A stretch of 64,000 nt of DNA, from assembly GCF_001866645.1 (NCBI RefSeq), contig NZ_MLYP01000045.1, positions 1-64,000 on the forward strand. Reading direction: 5' to 3'. The first letter of the stretch is position 1, and each line of letters opens with the position of its first letter. Positions 8,244 through 16,847 of the stretch are shown here, piece by piece. Source of the stretch: Streptomyces colonosanans (GTDB lineage: Bacteria > Actinomycetota > Actinomycetes > Streptomycetales > Streptomycetaceae). A program made the position numbers and the translations under genes. The notes under the pieces were generated by a model. The model did no database searches. It was not told the origin of the DNA and was given only the letters and a program-made list of their open reading frames with translations.

Positions 8244-8612
8244 ATGTCCACCATCCAGCCAGTGATCGTGACTGCCGACCAGGACGTTCTGCTCGGCTTC
8301 TATACGAAATTGTTCGGCGCTGAGGAGATCTTCCGGGTGCCGGCGGAAGGCCCGGCCTTCTACCTCGGCTTGCGCATCGGCGACACCGACCTCGGGCTGG
8401 TGGCCAAGGCGAACCCGGGGACTGGGGCGGGGCCGCGGATCCTGCTCAGCATCGGTGTCGACGACGTCGACGAGACGCTCGGCCGGGTGGCGGCGCTGGG
8501 CGGCTCGGTCCGCGGCGGCCCCAACGACATGCCGTGGGGACAGCGCGTCGCCCACATCCAGGACCCCGACGGCAACCCGGTGAACCTCACTCAGCCGATC
8601 CCGGCCCGGTGA
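8244..8612 (+). CDS. VOC-family (glyoxalase/bleomycin-resistance fold) protein
   Basis: A 122-residue single-domain protein with the two beta-alpha-beta-beta-beta halves of the vicinal-oxygen-chelate fold: TIQPVIVTADQDVLLGFYTK begins the first and LLSIGVDDVDETLGRVAALG the second, ending RVAHIQDPDGNPVNLTQP. Members are metal enzymes or drug-binding proteins. The usual His/Glu metal ligands are not evident at the strand starts, so a binding role is possible. ATG at 8244 follows AGGGGT by 4 nt; the frame upstream belongs to the transposase-remnant antisense and is not used. Confidence 0.8.
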   Translation: MSTIQPVIVTADQDVLLGFYTKLFGAEEIFRVPAEGPAFYLGLRIGDTDLGLVAKANPGTGAGPRILLSIGVDDVDETLGRVAALGGSVRGGPNDMPWGQRVAHIQDPDGNPVNLTQPIPAR

Positions 8613-8659
8613 CGCTGTTCCGGGGGCATGTGCTGATCGTGGGCTACCTGCGGTAGAGA

Positions 8660-8985
8660 TCAATTGCCGGTAGTGGCCTCGATGTTCGTCAGGACGAGCA
8701 GCGCGCGAAACAGGTGGGTGGCGCGGGCGGGGTCAGTACGGAGCTTGGTGAGGATCCTCCAGTTCTTCAGGTGGGCGAAGCCGTGCTCAACGGGGGCGCG
8801 TCCGGCGGCGAGGACCCGGTCGGCCTCCGTCTCTGCGGGGGTGAGCTAGCGGGCGCGGGTCGCTTTGAAGCCAGTGACGACCACGGGGTCGTCCGGTTCG
8901 TCGTCCAGGCCGAGAGAGCCGAGGTCGGCCAGGGCGCCGAGGCCGGCGGTGCGCAGGTGGGCGAGGACGGGCGGGGGCGTCACTT
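8660..8985 (-). pseudogene. IS5-group (DDE_Tnp_4) transposase, C-terminal remnant
   Basis: The minus strand encodes LGALADLGSLGLDDEPDDPV followed by VVTGFKATRAR, an in-frame TAG (8846-8848), then LTPAETEADRVLAAGRAPVE and HGFAHLKNWRILTKLRTDPA to a TGA at 8660-8662. These are consecutive conserved blocks of a Streptomyces IS5-group transposase. The stop codon, missing 5' half and overlap with the GNAT gene end show it is dead. A 5' remnant of the same family lies at 14189-14560 on the other strand. Confidence 0.75.
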
Positions 8986-9471
8986 CAGTTCCATGAGGAT
9001 GTCGGCGCGAGCGTAATAGTCGGCCACCGGGAGACGGTTGCGGGTGATCCTGACGAACCCGGCTTCCTCGTACAGGTGGATGGCGGGAGCCAGCTTGCTG
9101 TTCGTGCCGAGGAACAGTCGGGCGGCACCAAGTGCCTGGGTACGTCCGATCGCTGCGGCTATGAGTTGGCGGCCGATGCCGCGTCCTTGCGCGGTGGGGG
9201 CCACGGCCATCTTCGCCAGCTCGAACACGGCGTCCGGATATGCCAAAAGTGCGACGCACCCGACGACGGCGCGGCTGCCCCGCTCGCGCGCCAGGAGCAC
9301 GTCACCGCCCGGGCCCACGATGCGGCCGAACGGATCTCCGAGAACCGCCCGGTCCTCTTCCTGCAGGGTGAACAGCCGGGAGATCCACTCCTCGTTCAAC
9401 ACGCGGAACGCGTCGGCATCCCTTTGTGAGGCGATCGAGGAGACGACGGGCGGAGCACAGGCGTACGGCAT
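8980..9471 (-). CDS. GNAT-family N-acetyltransferase
   Basis: A 163-residue GNAT protein. The acetyl-CoA loop is MAVAPTAQGRGIGRQLIAAA (Q/R-x-x-G-x-G/A present as QGRGIG), preceded by the strand VVGCVALLAYPDAVFELAKM and followed by LFLGTNSKLAPAIHLYEEAG. It transfers acetyl groups to an unknown amine. ATG at 9471 has GAAGGGA about 10 nt upstream. It is divergent from the LysR gene across 98 bp, so LysR may control it. Its last codons overlap the upstream end of a dead transposase remnant. Confidence 0.85.
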   Translation of the reverse strand: MPYACAPPVVSSIASQRDADAFRVLNEEWISRLFTLQEEDRAVLGDPFGRIVGPGGDVLLARERGSRAVVGCVALLAYPDAVFELAKMAVAPTAQGRGIGRQLIAAAIGRTQALGAARLFLGTNSKLAPAIHLYEEAGFVRITRNRLPVADYYARADILMELK

Positions 9472-9569
9472 GAGGCGGATTTCCCTTCAGGTGTAGCTTC
9501 CCGTTAGCCTCCGGCCCCCTCACCCATATGTCCAATACATGCAGTAGCCTCCATCAATAAGCTTGAACT

Positions 9570-10490
9570 ATGGATCAGCGCATCGAGCTCCGCCACTTGC
9601 GGTACTTTCTGGCTGTGGCTGAGGAACTCCACTTCGGCCGTGCCGCCCTGCGGCTGAACATCGCTCAGCCCGCCCTGTCCCAGCAGATCAGGCAGCTCGA
9701 GAAGATCGTCGGTGTTGAGCTGTTCCGGCGGACCTCTCGAAGCGTTCGCCTCACAGACGCGGGAGCGACGTTCCAGCCACGGGCGAGGGACCTTCTGGGC
9801 CGTCTGGCGGCCGATCTCGACGAGGCCGGCCGCGTCGGGCGCGGCGAGGCCGGTCGCCTGGATGTCGCCTTCATCACCTCCGCCACCGCGATCGTCAGCG
9901 AACGGCTCCGTGAATTCTCCCGCTGCCGCCCAGACGTCCAGGTCAAACTGCACGACGGCTTCACCGTCGATGTCCTGGCGGCCCTGGAGCGGGGCACGGC
10001 CGACGTCGGGATCGTGCGGGATGCTGAGGAGCGAGACGACATCGACCTTTCGCTGCTGACAACGGAACGGTTTGTCGCCGTCGTCCCCACAGACCATCCC
10101 GCCGCAAGGGCTGATCATGTGGAAGCAACGGCGCTGGCCGCTGATCCGCTCATCCTGTTCCCGCGTTCAGCAGGTGCCCAGGCGTTCGACGTGAACACAC
10201 AGCTGTTGCGGCACGCCGGCATCGACGTCCAGGTCGCGCAAGAGTTCTCGAACTGGCACACCATCATCATGTTCGTCGCCGCCGGCCTCGGCGTCACCAT
10301 GGCCCCCTACAGCGTCACGACACTGCTTCCCGCAGGCGCCCAACGTCTTGAACTCGACGGACCTCCCACAATGAGCCAGATTTTCATGGCCACCCGCCGA
10401 GGCGACGACCGTCCCCTCGTACAAGCCTTCATCGCAGCCTCTGAGTCCGTGACAGGTCGTGGTCACGATCAGACGTCGAGACCACGTTGA
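9570..10490 (+). CDS. LysR-family transcriptional regulator
   Basis: A 306-residue regulator. The N-terminal winged helix is clear: IELRHLRYFLAVAEELHFGR, then ALRLNIAQPALSQQIRQLEK and ELFRRTSRSVRLTDAG. The rest is the periplasmic-binding-like effector domain, starting at GRLDVAFITSATAIVSERLR. LysR proteins usually bind T-N11-A boxes between divergent genes and sense a small molecule; the divergent GNAT gene is the obvious target. The C-terminus runs into a transposase remnant at about 10480, so the last few residues may have been altered by that insertion. Confidence 0.9.
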   Translation: MDQRIELRHLRYFLAVAEELHFGRAALRLNIAQPALSQQIRQLEKIVGVELFRRTSRSVRLTDAGATFQPRARDLLGRLAADLDEAGRVGRGEAGRLDVAFITSATAIVSERLREFSRCRPDVQVKLHDGFTVDVLAALERGTADVGIVRDAEERDDIDLSLLTTERFVAVVPTDHPAARADHVEATALAADPLILFPRSAGAQAFDVNTQLLRHAGIDVQVAQEFSNWHTIIMFVAAGLGVTMAPYSVTTLLPAGAQRLELDGPPTMSQIFMATRRGDDRPLVQAFIAASESVTGRGHDQTSRPR

Positions 10491-10499
10491 CCTGCCGAG

Positions 10500-10740
10500 C
10501 GAGCGCCTCCAAGTGCAAGGGTGCGGTCGGTCCCGACGGGCCGGGGACCGGCGGCAACTGCCGCCAGGTGCAGCCTGTCGTGGCGACGAAGATGATCGCT
10601 GCGAGGACTTCACGGTCACCGTGCCGACGTCGTCCCCCGCCCTGTGGGCGTGTGGGGGCGGGGGGCACCACCCGCTGGAAGAGGTCGTACAACTCGTCTG
10701 GCACCAAGCGTTCCACGATCAGCACAAGCCCACTACCGAC
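10500..10740 (-). pseudogene. IS5-family transposase, N-terminal remnant
   Basis: Minus-strand residues VERLVPDELYDLFQRVVPPA, PTRPQGGGRRRHGDREVLAA and IIFVATTGCTWRQLPPVPGP are the conserved beginning of the same Streptomyces IS5 subgroup whose C-terminus is at 7811-8100. After QLPPV the sequence diverges and the DDE domain is absent. It occupies the gap between lysR and the P450 gene. Confidence 0.7.
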
Positions 10741-10824
10741 CACCCCAAATGAGACGAGTCCTAGCACTGACACTGAACGGTCCCCGCCCGCCGCGGGCCG
10801 GCAGGGGGCAGCGGGAAACGCGAC

Positions 10825-12078
10825 TCAGCGCCGGACCGGGCGGACCGGGAGCGCTTCGACGCTGTTGCCGATGAAGCTGCGCTGGCGGGGCAGTTCGGCC
10901 TCGGAGACGGCGAGGTCGAGGTCCGGGAAGCGGGTGAAGAGCCGTTCCAGGGCGATCGTGGCCTCTAGGCGGGCGAGCGGGGCGCCCACGCAGTAGTGCA
11001 CGCCCTGGCCGAAGGAGAGGTGGCGGGCCGCGCCGGGCCGTGTGACGTCGAAGCGGTCGGCGTCCGGGCCGTGGAAGGCCTCGTCGCGCCCGGCGGCGGT
11101 GTAACCGGCGAGGACCGGGGTGCCCTGCGGGATCACGGTGTCGCCGAGGGCCAGGTCGCGGGTGGGGTAGCGGAAGGGGAACCAGCTGACCGGGCCGTCC
11201 CAGCGCAACGTCTCGTCCACCACGTCCGACCAGGTGGCCTTGCCTTCCAAGACCAGCGCCAGCTGGTCACGGTGGGCGCACAGTGCCCGTACGGCATTGG
11301 TGATCAGGTTGAGGGTGGTCTCGTGGCCGGCGACCAGCATCAGGCGCATCGTGCCGATGAGTTCGGCCTCGCTGAGCCGGTCGCCGCCGTCGTCGCGGAC
11401 GGCTATCAGGGCGCTGGTCAGGTCGTCGCCGGGGGCGGTCCGGCGGGCAGCCGCGATCGTGCCGAGCAGCTCGACGAGCTCGCGTACGGCGGCCGTCACC
11501 TCCGCCGGGGTGGTGTCGGTGGCGATGACCACCGTGTAGGTGAGGTCGTGCAGCCGGCCGCGGTGCTCGGGGTCCACGCCGAGCAGCTCGCAGATGACGC
11601 TCATCGGGAGCGGGAGCGCGAAGTGGGTGCGCAGGTCCGCGATGCCGTCCGGGTCCTCGGCGGCGGCCTGGCCTAGGCCGTCGAGGAGGCCGGCGGTCAG
11701 CTCCTCGATGCGCGGCCGCAGCCGTTCCACCTGGCGGGCGTTGAAGGCGTTGCCGACGAGGGAGCGCAGCCGGCGGTGGTCGGCGCCGTCGGCGGTATGC
11801 ATGCCCTGGGCGTTGGCGAAGACCCGCAGCGGCCAGTCCTCGGGGATCGTGCCGTCGTTCAGGGCCGGGCAGTGGCGGGCGTCCTTGGCCACGTCGGGGT
11901 GGGAGAGGAACTCCTTGAGCGCGTCGTGCCCCAGGACGACCGCTGCGGGCACCCCGCCGGGCAGGACGATGTCCGCAACGGGCCCCCGGGCCCGCAGGTC
12001 GGTGTTCACGGCGTGCGGGCAGCCGCCGACGGGGTCGACGACGTGGGCGGGCGCGGGAGCGGGGGTGTGGGAGGACAA
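10825..12078 (-). CDS. Cytochrome P450 (bacterial class I)
   Basis: A 417-residue soluble P450. The I-helix oxygen-binding motif is LMLVAGHETT, the ExxR motif is ETLRWD, and the heme-thiolate loop is FGQGVHYCVGAPLAR with the cysteine ligand in place. The length and DFALP/LLGVD-type blocks fit the CYP105/107-like monooxygenases used in secondary metabolism or xenobiotic oxidation. TTG at 12078 is chosen because AGGAG lies 7 nt upstream; longer in-frame extensions lack homology. No ferredoxin gene is adjacent, so electron partners must come from elsewhere. Confidence 0.9.
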   Translation of the reverse strand: MSSHTPAPAPAHVVDPVGGCPHAVNTDLRARGPVADIVLPGGVPAAVVLGHDALKEFLSHPDVAKDARHCPALNDGTIPEDWPLRVFANAQGMHTADGADHRRLRSLVGNAFNARQVERLRPRIEELTAGLLDGLGQAAAEDPDGIADLRTHFALPLPMSVICELLGVDPEHRGRLHDLTYTVVIATDTTPAEVTAAVRELVELLGTIAAARRTAPGDDLTSALIAVRDDGGDRLSEAELIGTMRLMLVAGHETTLNLITNAVRALCAHRDQLALVLEGKATWSDVVDETLRWDGPVSWFPFRYPTRDLALGDTVIPQGTPVLAGYTAAGRDEAFHGPDADRFDVTRPGAARHLSFGQGVHYCVGAPLARLEATIALERLFTRFPDLDLAVSEAELPRQRSFIGNSVEALPVRPVRR

Positions 12079-12309
12079 GCCGGGACTCCTGACCGTATGA
12101 ACGAATATCGGCCAACAGTGCAGTGTCGAAGGCCTGTTGTACAAGTCCGTCCCGCCGAGGTCTCGGCCGCTTACGAAGAAATCGGTGACGTACACCGTCA
12201 GCTACTGTCGAGCCTGTTCTGACCCCTGCCGCCGGCCCGCCTCTTCCTCGATTCCGAGCCACACTCGTTCGGCCCAACCAGGCGCAGCACGGCAGGGAAA
12301 CGGGAGACC

Positions 12310-12625
12310 TGACGCCCCGAAAGCTACCTGGTGATTCCCACTGCCCCTGGCGACCGGCTCGTCTTCCCGCTGCCAGAGCGCCATCTCGAGGGCGTCCAGG
12401 ACGAGTCGGGGGTCTCTATGTCGGCTCCGTGCTGGCCGGGCTTGGGCATGTTGCTGCCTCCCGGCGGGGGCCCGCCCGCAGGGGAGCCTCCGGGCGCAGC
12501 GGGCGGCACAGCGGCGGTGGAGGACCCGAAGAGTTTGGGCCTGCGCACCTTCAGGGCTGCAGCGACCTCGGCGAGGGCCGTCTCGTCGGCGCCGCGACCG
12601 GATCGGTGCCGGCAGGAGGCCGATA
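12310..12625 (-). pseudogene. Mixed remnant: IS3-type transposase fragment next to an unidentified coding remnant
   Basis: The minus strand at about 12310-12420 reads DPRLVLDALEMALWQREDEP, resembling a short piece of IS3-group OrfB integrase. Immediately upstream (12420-12625) another open frame reads DETALAEVAAALKVRRPKLF followed by a Gly/Pro-rich tail ending KPGQHGADIE, reminiscent of the C-terminus of phage structural proteins, which I cannot identify. Both lack starts. They fill the 650-bp gap upstream of the P450 gene. Confidence 0.4.
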
Positions 12626-12725
12626 AGCTGTGGGCCGCTGCGGCTCCCCCCTCACCCGCTCCCGTGCGGGTGTTGCCCTGGCCTGCAGTGGTCGCGTCGT
12701 CTCATGGCATGAGGATGAAACACAG

Positions 12726-13964
12726 ATGTTGATAGCGGGCCGGTACCGGCTGCACGACCCGATCGGGCGGGGTGCGATGGGGGAGGTCTGGCGGGGAAGC
12801 GACGAAACTCTCGGCAGACCGGTGGCCGTCAAGCTCCTGCTCGCCCAGGAAGCCGACCCCACGGCCGCCTCCCGCTTCCGCCTGGAAGCGCAGACCGCCG
12901 GCCGCCTCAACCACCCCCACGTCGTCAGCGTGCTGGACTTCGGCGAGCAGGAGGGCCGCCTGTTCCTGGTGATGGAGCTGGTCGACGGCGACAGCGTCGC
13001 CGGCCTGCTGTCCACCACTGCGCCCCTGCCCGCCGAGCGCGTCGCCCGCATCGCCGCCCAGGCCGCGGCCGGACTCGCCGCCGCTCATCAACAGAGCATC
13101 GTGCACCGCGACATCAAGCCCGCAAACCTGCTCCTGAACGCCGACGGCACCCTCAAGATCGGCGACTTCGGCATCGCCCGTTTCCTCGACGACCCGGCCG
13201 CAGCCCTCACCGCCACCGGGCAGATCATCGGCACCAGCCTCTACCTCGCCCCGGAACGCGCCCTGGGCAAGCCCGCAGTTCCCGCCTCCGACATGTACTC
13301 TCTGGGCTGCGTGCTCTACCAGCTCCTCACCGGACGCCCGCCGTTCCAGGCCGACACCGCCATCGCCATCCTCCACCAGCACCTTGACGCCACGCCCGTA
13401 CCTCCCCGTGAGCTTGGCATCGTGCTCCCGCCCGCCTTCGAGAACTACCTGCTCGGCCTCCTCACCAAGCAGCTCGAGGACCGGCCTACCGCCCAGCAGA
13501 TGGCCGACTGGTTCGCTGCCGGCGCCTGGCAGGGCCACCCCGTGCCACTGCCCTCCGCTGTCCCGGCTCCGGTCGCCTCCTTCGCCCAGGACCCTCCGGT
13601 CCCCGAACCCGGCCCCGCGACCACATACGTCCTCCCATCCGCCACTGTGCCCGCGGGCGGGCGCGGCCGCTGGGACCGCCGGCAGTGGGCCGGCGAGGTC
13701 CGCCGCCTCGTCGGCCGTCGGCCCAGGCTGCTGGGTACCCTCGCCGCTGCCCTGGTCTTCCTGGCCGCGCTGCTGCTCGGCATGACCTTGTTCTCACCGG
13801 AGCGGAGCTCGGCGGACACCCCCCAGAACGACCCGACGACCCGTACGACAAGCCCCGCCCCGGCGCCGCCACATTCCTCTCCGGAGCCGAGCACGGCCCC
13901 AGCCACGTCCCTCGCACCCGAGCCGCCTCCCTCCACCGACGAGGACCAGGACGAGGACGGCTGA
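12726..13964 (+). CDS. Transmembrane serine/threonine protein kinase (PknB-like, no PASTA domains)
   Basis: A 412-residue Hanks-type kinase. Residues about 1-265 form the kinase domain: glycine loop GRGAMGEVW, ATP-binding Lys in PVAVKLLLA, catalytic loop HRDIKPANLL, DFG in KIGDFGIARF and APE-like LAPERALG. A Pro-rich juxtamembrane segment leads to one membrane helix (LLGTLAAALVFLAALLLGM, about residues 335-355), and the extracytoplasmic tail is only about 55 residues of Pro/Thr/Ser, without PASTA repeats. It probably signals cell-surface or envelope state, but no sensor fold is visible. ATG at 12726 begins the typical MLIAGRYRL opening. Confidence 0.9.
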   Translation: MLIAGRYRLHDPIGRGAMGEVWRGSDETLGRPVAVKLLLAQEADPTAASRFRLEAQTAGRLNHPHVVSVLDFGEQEGRLFLVMELVDGDSVAGLLSTTAPLPAERVARIAAQAAAGLAAAHQQSIVHRDIKPANLLLNADGTLKIGDFGIARFLDDPAAALTATGQIIGTSLYLAPERALGKPAVPASDMYSLGCVLYQLLTGRPPFQADTAIAILHQHLDATPVPPRELGIVLPPAFENYLLGLLTKQLEDRPTAQQMADWFAAGAWQGHPVPLPSAVPAPVASFAQDPPVPEPGPATTYVLPSATVPAGGRGRWDRRQWAGEVRRLVGRRPRLLGTLAAALVFLAALLLGMTLFSPERSSADTPQNDPTTRTTSPAPAPPHSSPEPSTAPATSLAPEPPPSTDEDQDEDG

Positions 13965-13994
13965 GCGAGCTGACGGTGCGACACCTGCGCTCTG

Positions 13995-14065
13995 CTCAAC
14001 GAACGCGCCGTCCACGGCCGCATCGCGCACAAAGGTGAGAAGGCACCGATCCAGGCCAGTGAGGT
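13995..14065 (+). pseudogene. IS5-family transposase scrap
   Basis: The plus strand reads LNERAVHGRIAHKGEKAPIQ, nearly the same block as in the larger remnant at 7811-8100 (minus). About 23 codons survive, immediately after the kinase gene. It marks a former IS5 end or a recombination breakpoint. Confidence 0.55.
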
Positions 14066-14188
14066 TTTCTCAGCGAAATGATCTCCGCGTAGTGGTGTGA
14101 TTCGCCCGTTCCTGGATGGATCGGGTGAGCGGCATCCGGATGCGAGCAGACGTAAAGCCCCTGGTAGGACAGGTCTCACCACGAGATC

Positions 14189-14560
14189 ATGTCCGTAACC
14201 ACCAGAGGCTTCGCGTTGGTCGCCTATGTTGCCACGCTCGACGTCCCGCGCCACGTCGTGGACTACCTTTCGCGTCTGCTGGCCACGCGCCGGCGGCAGA
14301 TCGGCACTCCGCGCTCGGACCGTTCCAGCAGGCGGTGCTGGTGCTGCGCTGGTTCCGGCTGCGTGCACTGCCTGGTCCGCGACACCGGCATCTCCCAGGC
14401 CACCGGCTACCGCTACCTGCACGAAGGCATCGACGCCCTCGCAGGTCAGGCCCCGGATCTGCACGAGGTCCTGGTGCCCGTTGTCGGCAGGAAAGCATGA
14501 CGCACGTGGTCCTGGCCGGCACGCTATTTTCGCGCAGCGGTCGAGCGGTCGCCCCCCAAG
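14189..14560 (+). pseudogene. IS5-group (DDE_Tnp_4) transposase, N-terminal remnant with frameshifts
   Basis: Reads MSVTTRGFALVAYVATLDVP and VDYLSRLLATRRRQIGTPRS in one frame, RALGPFQQAVLVLRWF-type sequence in a second, and CLVRDTGISQATGYRYLHEG and IDALAGQAPDLHEV back in the first. At least two small indels lie between 14300 and 14360. The next block, MTHVVLAGTLFS, carries Ala where the family has the first catalytic Asp (LDGT). This is the 5' part of the family whose 3' part is at 8660-8985. Confidence 0.65.
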
Positions 14561-14616
14561 GTACGTATGGTCTGTTGAGGGGCCACGGGCACGGCGGGCG
14601 AAAGGCGGCGGGCACG

Positions 14617-15138
14617 ATGGTTCATGGCATTCGCAGGGACTCAGCTGTTGGCGAGGGCCGCGGGTGGCGGGACACCGCCACCCGCTACGCCCTGCTTCCC
14701 CTGCGCGTCTTCCTGGGCGTCACCTTGATCTACGCGGGCCTGGACAAGCTCACCAACAGCGCCTTCATGCACGCCTCGGGCGCCGGCTCCATCGGCGAAC
14801 TGATGCGCAGTGTGCGCGGGACGTCGGCGATCCCCGCTCTGGTCGACCTGGCGCTGAAGAACCCCGTGGGCTTCGGCTACGCCATTGCCTTCGGTGAACT
14901 CGCCGTCGGCATCGGCACGCTCCTCGGCCTGCTGGCCCGCCTCGCCGCGCTCGGCGGCGTGCTGATCTCGCTGAGCCTGTGGCTGACTGTGAGCTGGGCC
15001 ATCAGCCCCTACTACTACGGCAACGACCTCGCCTACCTGATGGCCTGGATCCCCTTGGTCCTCGCCGGCGCCCCCATGCTGTCCCTGGACGCCGCCATAC
15101 GCGCCCGACGTCGCCAACGCACTGGCGGAAACCGGTGA
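14617..15138 (+). CDS. DoxX-family membrane protein
   Basis: A 173-residue integral membrane protein with four hydrophobic segments: LLPLRVFLGVTLIYAGLDKL, GYAIAFGELAVGIGTLLGLL, ALGGVLISLSLWLTVSWAIS and DLAYLMAWIPLVLAGAPML. The first helix with FxGxTxxYAGLDKL is characteristic of DoxX/TQO-small-subunit-like proteins, linked to redox or thiol stress. ATG at 14617 follows AAAGGCGG at an acceptable distance. It is flanked by transposase debris on both sides, so no operon context survives. Confidence 0.8.
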   Translation: MVHGIRRDSAVGEGRGWRDTATRYALLPLRVFLGVTLIYAGLDKLTNSAFMHASGAGSIGELMRSVRGTSAIPALVDLALKNPVGFGYAIAFGELAVGIGTLLGLLARLAALGGVLISLSLWLTVSWAISPYYYGNDLAYLMAWIPLVLAGAPMLSLDAAIRARRRQRTGGNR

Positions 15139-15149
15139 GCCTGGCGGGT

Positions 15150-15240
15150 TGTGGGGTGGGGCATCGTCAGCACCTCGGCCGACAGCGCCGCCTGTGAAAG
15201 TTTCCACGCGTCCCTCAAGCGGCAGACGCTCCAAGCCGCC
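15150..15240 (+). pseudogene. Integrase-core transposase scrap
   Basis: About 30 codons read GIVSTSADSAACESFHASLK followed by RQTLQAA, a conserved block of integrase-core (IS3/IS481-like) transposases around the third catalytic residue (the E of CESF). Nothing else of the element is present between the DoxX gene and the P450 end. Confidence 0.5.
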
Positions 15241-15300
15241 ACCCTCGGAAGTTCACCTGTTCGCGGGCGACCGGATGGCCCACTTCCACAAGTCGGCCGT

Positions 15301-16548
15301 TCACCAGGCGACAGGCATGCAGGAAGGCCCCCGCAGCACCATGCCTTTCTTCCACTCCACAGCGTCGGCGTCCGGCTCCATCCTCAGCACGGGGAAGCGC
15401 CTCAGCAAGGTGTCCAGTGCAATCTCGATTTCCACCTTCGCCAAGTGGGCGCCGAGACAGGTGTGCGCGCCGTAGCCGAAGCCGAGGTGGGGGTTGGGAG
15501 TGCGAGTGAGATCCAGCGTGTGCGGATCGGGGAAGACGAGGGGATCGCGGTTGGCGGCGTGCAGGGAAATCAGGACCGGGTCGCCGGCCTTCACGGTGCA
15601 CCCGCCCAGGAGGACGTTCTCGGTCGCGTAGCGCGGGAAGAGCGCGCCCGCGTTTCCGCTCGGGATGTACCGAAGGAGTTCGTCGACAGCACACGGCATG
15701 CGCTCAGGACGTTGCCTCAGAAACGTCAGTTGCTCGGGGTGAGTGAGCAGGAGGTAGACGGAGTTGGGGATCTGATTGGCAAGGGTCTCGTAGCCGGCGA
15801 CCAGCAGGACTGCGGCAAGATGGAGAAGTTCGCCTTCCGTGAGACGATCGTGGTGATCACGAGCCTGAATCATGGCACTGAGGAGATCGTCGGCAGGCTT
15901 TTCGCGTCGCTCGGCGATCAATGCGGCCATGTAGTCGACGAGGCGTGCGATGCGTTCCCCTGTCTCTTCTTCGGACAGGCAGGAGGCAGTCACGAAAGCG
16001 TTGACCCAGTTTCTGAAGTCGTGGCGGTCCTCATAGGGCACGCCGAGGAGTTCGCAGATGACGGCGATGGAAAAGGGCAGTGCGAAGTTCTCGACGAGAT
16101 CAGTGGGTGGGCCACACTCCGTCATGTGACCGACGTTTTCATCGGCGATCTTCTGGATGCCCGGTCGGAGCTGCTGTGCCCGGCGAGGGGTGAAGGCGCG
16201 GGCGACCAGCCTCCGCAACCGAGTCAGTTCGGGCGGGTCCATTCCCATAAGGCTGCGCTCTTCGCTCAGCTTCCGTGGTCGAATTCGGGGCTCGTCACGA
16301 CCTCGGCCGGCTGCCAGGCTGAACCGCGGATCAGCCAGGACTGTCCGTACGTCCCGGTAACCCATGGCGAGCCAGGACTGTTCCCCATAGGGCATTTGGA
16401 CCCTGCATACGGGCTCTTTTTCCTGGAGTTTCGTGTACAGCGGATCCAGGTCAAGCTGATGCGGTTCACTGAAGGGGTATGCACGTGCCGCGGCGGCGGA
16501 TTTCGTTGCAGAGCAGGCAGCCGTTGGGCGGTTCGCAGAAGAGGCCAC
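15301..16548 (-). CDS. Cytochrome P450, second copy, divergent from a Rieske oxygenase
   Basis: A 415-residue P450. Heme loop FGYGAHTCLGAHLAK and ExxR in DELLRYIPSG are normal. The I-helix reads VLLVAGYETLANQI, with Tyr where most bacterial P450s have His or Asp before the Glu-Thr pair. SLMGMDPPELTRLRRLVARA and FTPRRAQQLRPGIQKIAD are typical of macrolide/terpenoid-tailoring P450s. GTG at 16548 is supported by GGAGG 5 nt upstream. It is transcribed away from the Rieske gene across 300 bp, suggesting a shared oxidative pathway (inference). Confidence 0.88.
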   Translation of the reverse strand: MASSANRPTAACSATKSAAAARAYPFSEPHQLDLDPLYTKLQEKEPVCRVQMPYGEQSWLAMGYRDVRTVLADPRFSLAAGRGRDEPRIRPRKLSEERSLMGMDPPELTRLRRLVARAFTPRRAQQLRPGIQKIADENVGHMTECGPPTDLVENFALPFSIAVICELLGVPYEDRHDFRNWVNAFVTASCLSEEETGERIARLVDYMAALIAERREKPADDLLSAMIQARDHHDRLTEGELLHLAAVLLVAGYETLANQIPNSVYLLLTHPEQLTFLRQRPERMPCAVDELLRYIPSGNAGALFPRYATENVLLGGCTVKAGDPVLISLHAANRDPLVFPDPHTLDLTRTPNPHLGFGYGAHTCLGAHLAKVEIEIALDTLLRRFPVLRMEPDADAVEWKKGMVLRGPSCMPVAW

Positions 16549-16847
16549 GATGACCTCCAGGGTTGCGAGGTTCGGAGCGGCGTCGCACGCATGGGCGGCA
16601 CACAAATGGCACCTCTTGAGCTTGGCGGCGCCCGAGTATCGGCCTTGCGTCAAAAGGTCATCTTATTGCAAGCATTGAGTACAATCCAGGATATTCGGCC
16701 AGTCCATCTATGGACCGGCGCCTCAAGGCTCCAGACCCGCCGCCACGCAGTAGTGCGAACTCAGTAACACTCCAGCACGCCGAAGGGTTGTCCGATTGCT
16801 CAATGCGAAGACGGGGCACCTTGCATCGATCCTGCGCCTCTGATTAC

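Noticed and set aside
14116..14616. Extension of the DoxX frame upstream
   Set aside because: That portion is frameshifted transposase sequence; the DoxX family pattern starts after 14617.
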